A DNA stretch of 7,507 bases, from contig JAQGOE010000358.1 of assembly GCA_028293725.1 (NCBI GenBank), positions 1 through 7,507 of the forward strand. Direction: 5' to 3'. The notes below the pieces were generated by a model. It ran no database searches and had not been told where the DNA came from. It worked only from the letters and a program-made list of their open reading frames with translations. A program made the position numbers and the translations under genes. Below, piece after piece: positions 6,797 through 7,507 of the stretch; the first letter of the stretch is position 1; every line of letters begins with the position of its first letter. The stretch is from Gammaproteobacteria bacterium (GTDB lineage Bacteria > Pseudomonadota > Gammaproteobacteria > Steroidobacterales > Steroidobacteraceae).

Positions 6797-7029
6797 CAGA
6801 TGTTGACTTCGTCGGGTGGCTCATCGGAGACCAATGGAATTTCCTCGCCGAGCGGGTGCAGGGTTGCCAGCAGTGCGAGCAGCGACCGCGGCGGGGCTGC
6901 TTCGATGATCAGCTTATTGCCGTCTTTGCGCATGATGGCGTCATCGCCGGGCAGTTCGAACTCGCGCGGAATCCGCACAGCCTGGTTTCGCCCATTCTTG
7001 AAGAGCTTGACGTGCCGCTCTGGGGTCAC
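6796..7029 (-). CDS. vapB: VapB-type antitoxin (AbrB/SpoVT-like DNA-binding N-terminus)
   Basis: The antitoxin neutralises VapC and represses its own promoter. From the GTG start it is 77 aa, with the swapped-hairpin DNA-binding signature KLFKNGRNQAVRIPREFEL (about residues 8-26). A short linker and an acidic C-terminal tail (EEIPLVSDEPPDEVNI) of the kind that wraps the toxin follow. An ATG eight codons upstream (7051-7053) is in frame, but I prefer GTG 7027-7029 for three reasons: GGAG sits five bases before it, homologues usually begin just before the KLFKNGR motif, and the upstream ATG lies only a few bases from the predicted transcription start and next to the operator. The 3' end overlaps vapC by one base. 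Confidence 0.9.
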   Translation of the reverse strand: MTPERHVKLFKNGRNQAVRIPREFELPGDDAIMRKDGNKLIIEAAPPRSLLALLATLHPLGEEIPLVSDEPPDEVNI

Positions 7030-7055
7030 TGCCGCTCCTAATTCGAGTACCATGA

Positions 7056-7073
7056 CATATGCCTAAGCATATG
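7056..7073. promoter_or_regulatory. Probable VapB(C) operator: CATATGC-CTAA-GCATATG palindrome
   Basis: A perfect 7-bp inverted repeat with a 4-bp spacer, extendable on each side with one mismatch. It lies 27 bases upstream of the vapB GTG and overlaps the -10 box, as expected for an autoregulated VapBC operon, where VapB dimers bridged by VapC bind paired half-sites. The assignment rests on symmetry and position. Confidence 0.8.
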
Positions 7074-7094
7074 CCACTTTCCGGTCGCCGACAA
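7066..7094 (-). promoter_or_regulatory. Predicted vapBC promoter (-35 TTGTCG, 17-bp spacer, -10 TATGCT)
   Basis: On the minus strand TTGTCG (7089-7094) and TATGCT (7066-7071) each match the sigma-70 consensus at four of six positions with the ideal 17-bp spacing. Transcription would begin near 7058, about 30 bases before the vapB GTG. The -10 box is buried in the palindromic operator, so binding there would block RNA polymerase. Confidence 0.6.
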
Positions 7095-7108
7095 GGACTA
7101 CCAGTCCT
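7094..7108. repeat. Small perfect inverted repeat AGGACT-ACC-AGTCCT
   Basis: Six-base arms with a three-base spacer begin at the edge of the predicted -35 box of the vapBC promoter. It might be a second regulator site or chance; no function is assigned. Confidence 0.35.
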
Positions 7109-7143
7109 GCAACCGGCTTGCCGCCACTCGCCCTGCACCGTGG

Positions 7144-7213
7144 CTCATGCAGGCGCGACGCTCGCGGCAACTGCCTGAATTTGAAGGGGTAATTGCTACA
7201 AAGCTCGCAGCGG
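7144..7213. repeat. Direct repeat copy 2 (right flank of the RDD/vapBC segment)
   Basis: GCAACTGCCTGAAT (7167-7180) then TTGAAGGGGTAATTGCTAC and AAAGCTCGCAGCG align with copy 1 at 5622-5697 in the same orientation, about 1.52 kb away. The leftward extension CAGGCGCGACG is shared too. The hairpin pairing of the core is kept apart from one extra mismatch, while the small GCTCG/CGAGC hairpin of copy 1 is lost. The copy lies upstream of the vapBC promoter. Confidence 0.75.
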
Positions 7214-7507
7214 CCCCCCGCTACCAATCGAGACGGTTTACGACGCTTTGCGCCGGATTGCAACGCTCTCGCTCTCAGGCGTCCGAGTCGATCGCCCGCA
7301 GCTGTCACGCAGCCGCACCGAATCGCTTGAGCGGCGCCGGAATCTTTGAACAGCGCCGGCCGAACGCCGGCCCGTCCTGCCGTGAGCCAGGAGCGGCGAC
7401 TCGCCACTCACACCGCTACTTCTTCGCCCTGCGCACAGTTCGGCCACCGGAGGCTGCCTGGCAACTTCGCTGGCCCAAACACGAAATGCAACACCCGCCG
7501 TCTGTTG
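7214..7507. other. Non-coding or unrecognised stretch with a GC-rich palindrome
   Basis: No frame on either strand shows a recognisable protein motif, and the open minus-strand frames crossing it extend into the repeat and the vapBC promoter, arguing against their being genes. At 7355-7371 GCCGGC-CGAAC-GCCGGC can form a strong hairpin, preceded by a related GGCGCCGG at 7333-7340. No T-run follows on the plus strand, and none is evident on the minus strand, so a terminator is not supported. Confidence 0.4.

Noticed and set aside
7063..7407. A 114-codon minus-strand open frame
   Set aside because: It crosses the flanking repeat and the vapBC promoter, has no known motif and no good ribosome site.

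Overview
The window is GC-rich, gene-dense bacterial DNA that looks proteobacterial. The oxidase genes are of the cyanide-insensitive (CIO) bd type common in Proteobacteria. A TonB-dependent receptor remnant implies a Gram-negative outer membrane. The accessory content recalls the Xanthomonadales or Burkholderiales, but that placement is a low-confidence inference.

Left part (1-1837): two decayed genes lie back to back. On the minus strand is the C-terminal part of a large serine recombinase. It lacks its catalytic domain and carries an in-frame amber codon. On the plus strand is the C-terminal third of a TonB-dependent outer-membrane receptor with a one-base frameshift. Homology switches from one to the other within a few bases near position 980, as if one deletion had removed the 5' halves of two divergent genes.

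Centre (1838-4827): an apparently intact terminal-oxidase operon. A putative control region (alternating purine-pyrimidine run, dyad, perfect TATAAT) precedes an unrecognised 51-codon ORF with a strong ribosome binding site. That ORF overlaps cydA as TGATG. Then follow cydA (CIO type, short Q-loop), cydB, and a 43-aa DUF2474-type membrane subunit that overlaps cydB, again as TGATG. Together they would form a cytochrome bd quinol oxidase that reduces O2 to water.

Right part (4828-7507): accessory DNA. It starts with a truncated, frameshifted DDE transposase/integrase. Next, two diverged direct copies of a roughly 70-bp repeat bracket a segment of about 1.45 kb. The segment carries, all on the minus strand, a VapBC toxin-antitoxin pair with its own palindromic operator and promoter, and an RDD-family membrane protein. 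The arrangement looks like a cassette. No gene is supportable after about 7214.

There is no CRISPR array, tRNA or rRNA. The most interesting unexplained items are the small ORF coupled to cydA, the repeat-flanked RDD/vapBC segment, and the fact that both frameshifts are explained by one extra C in a C-run.
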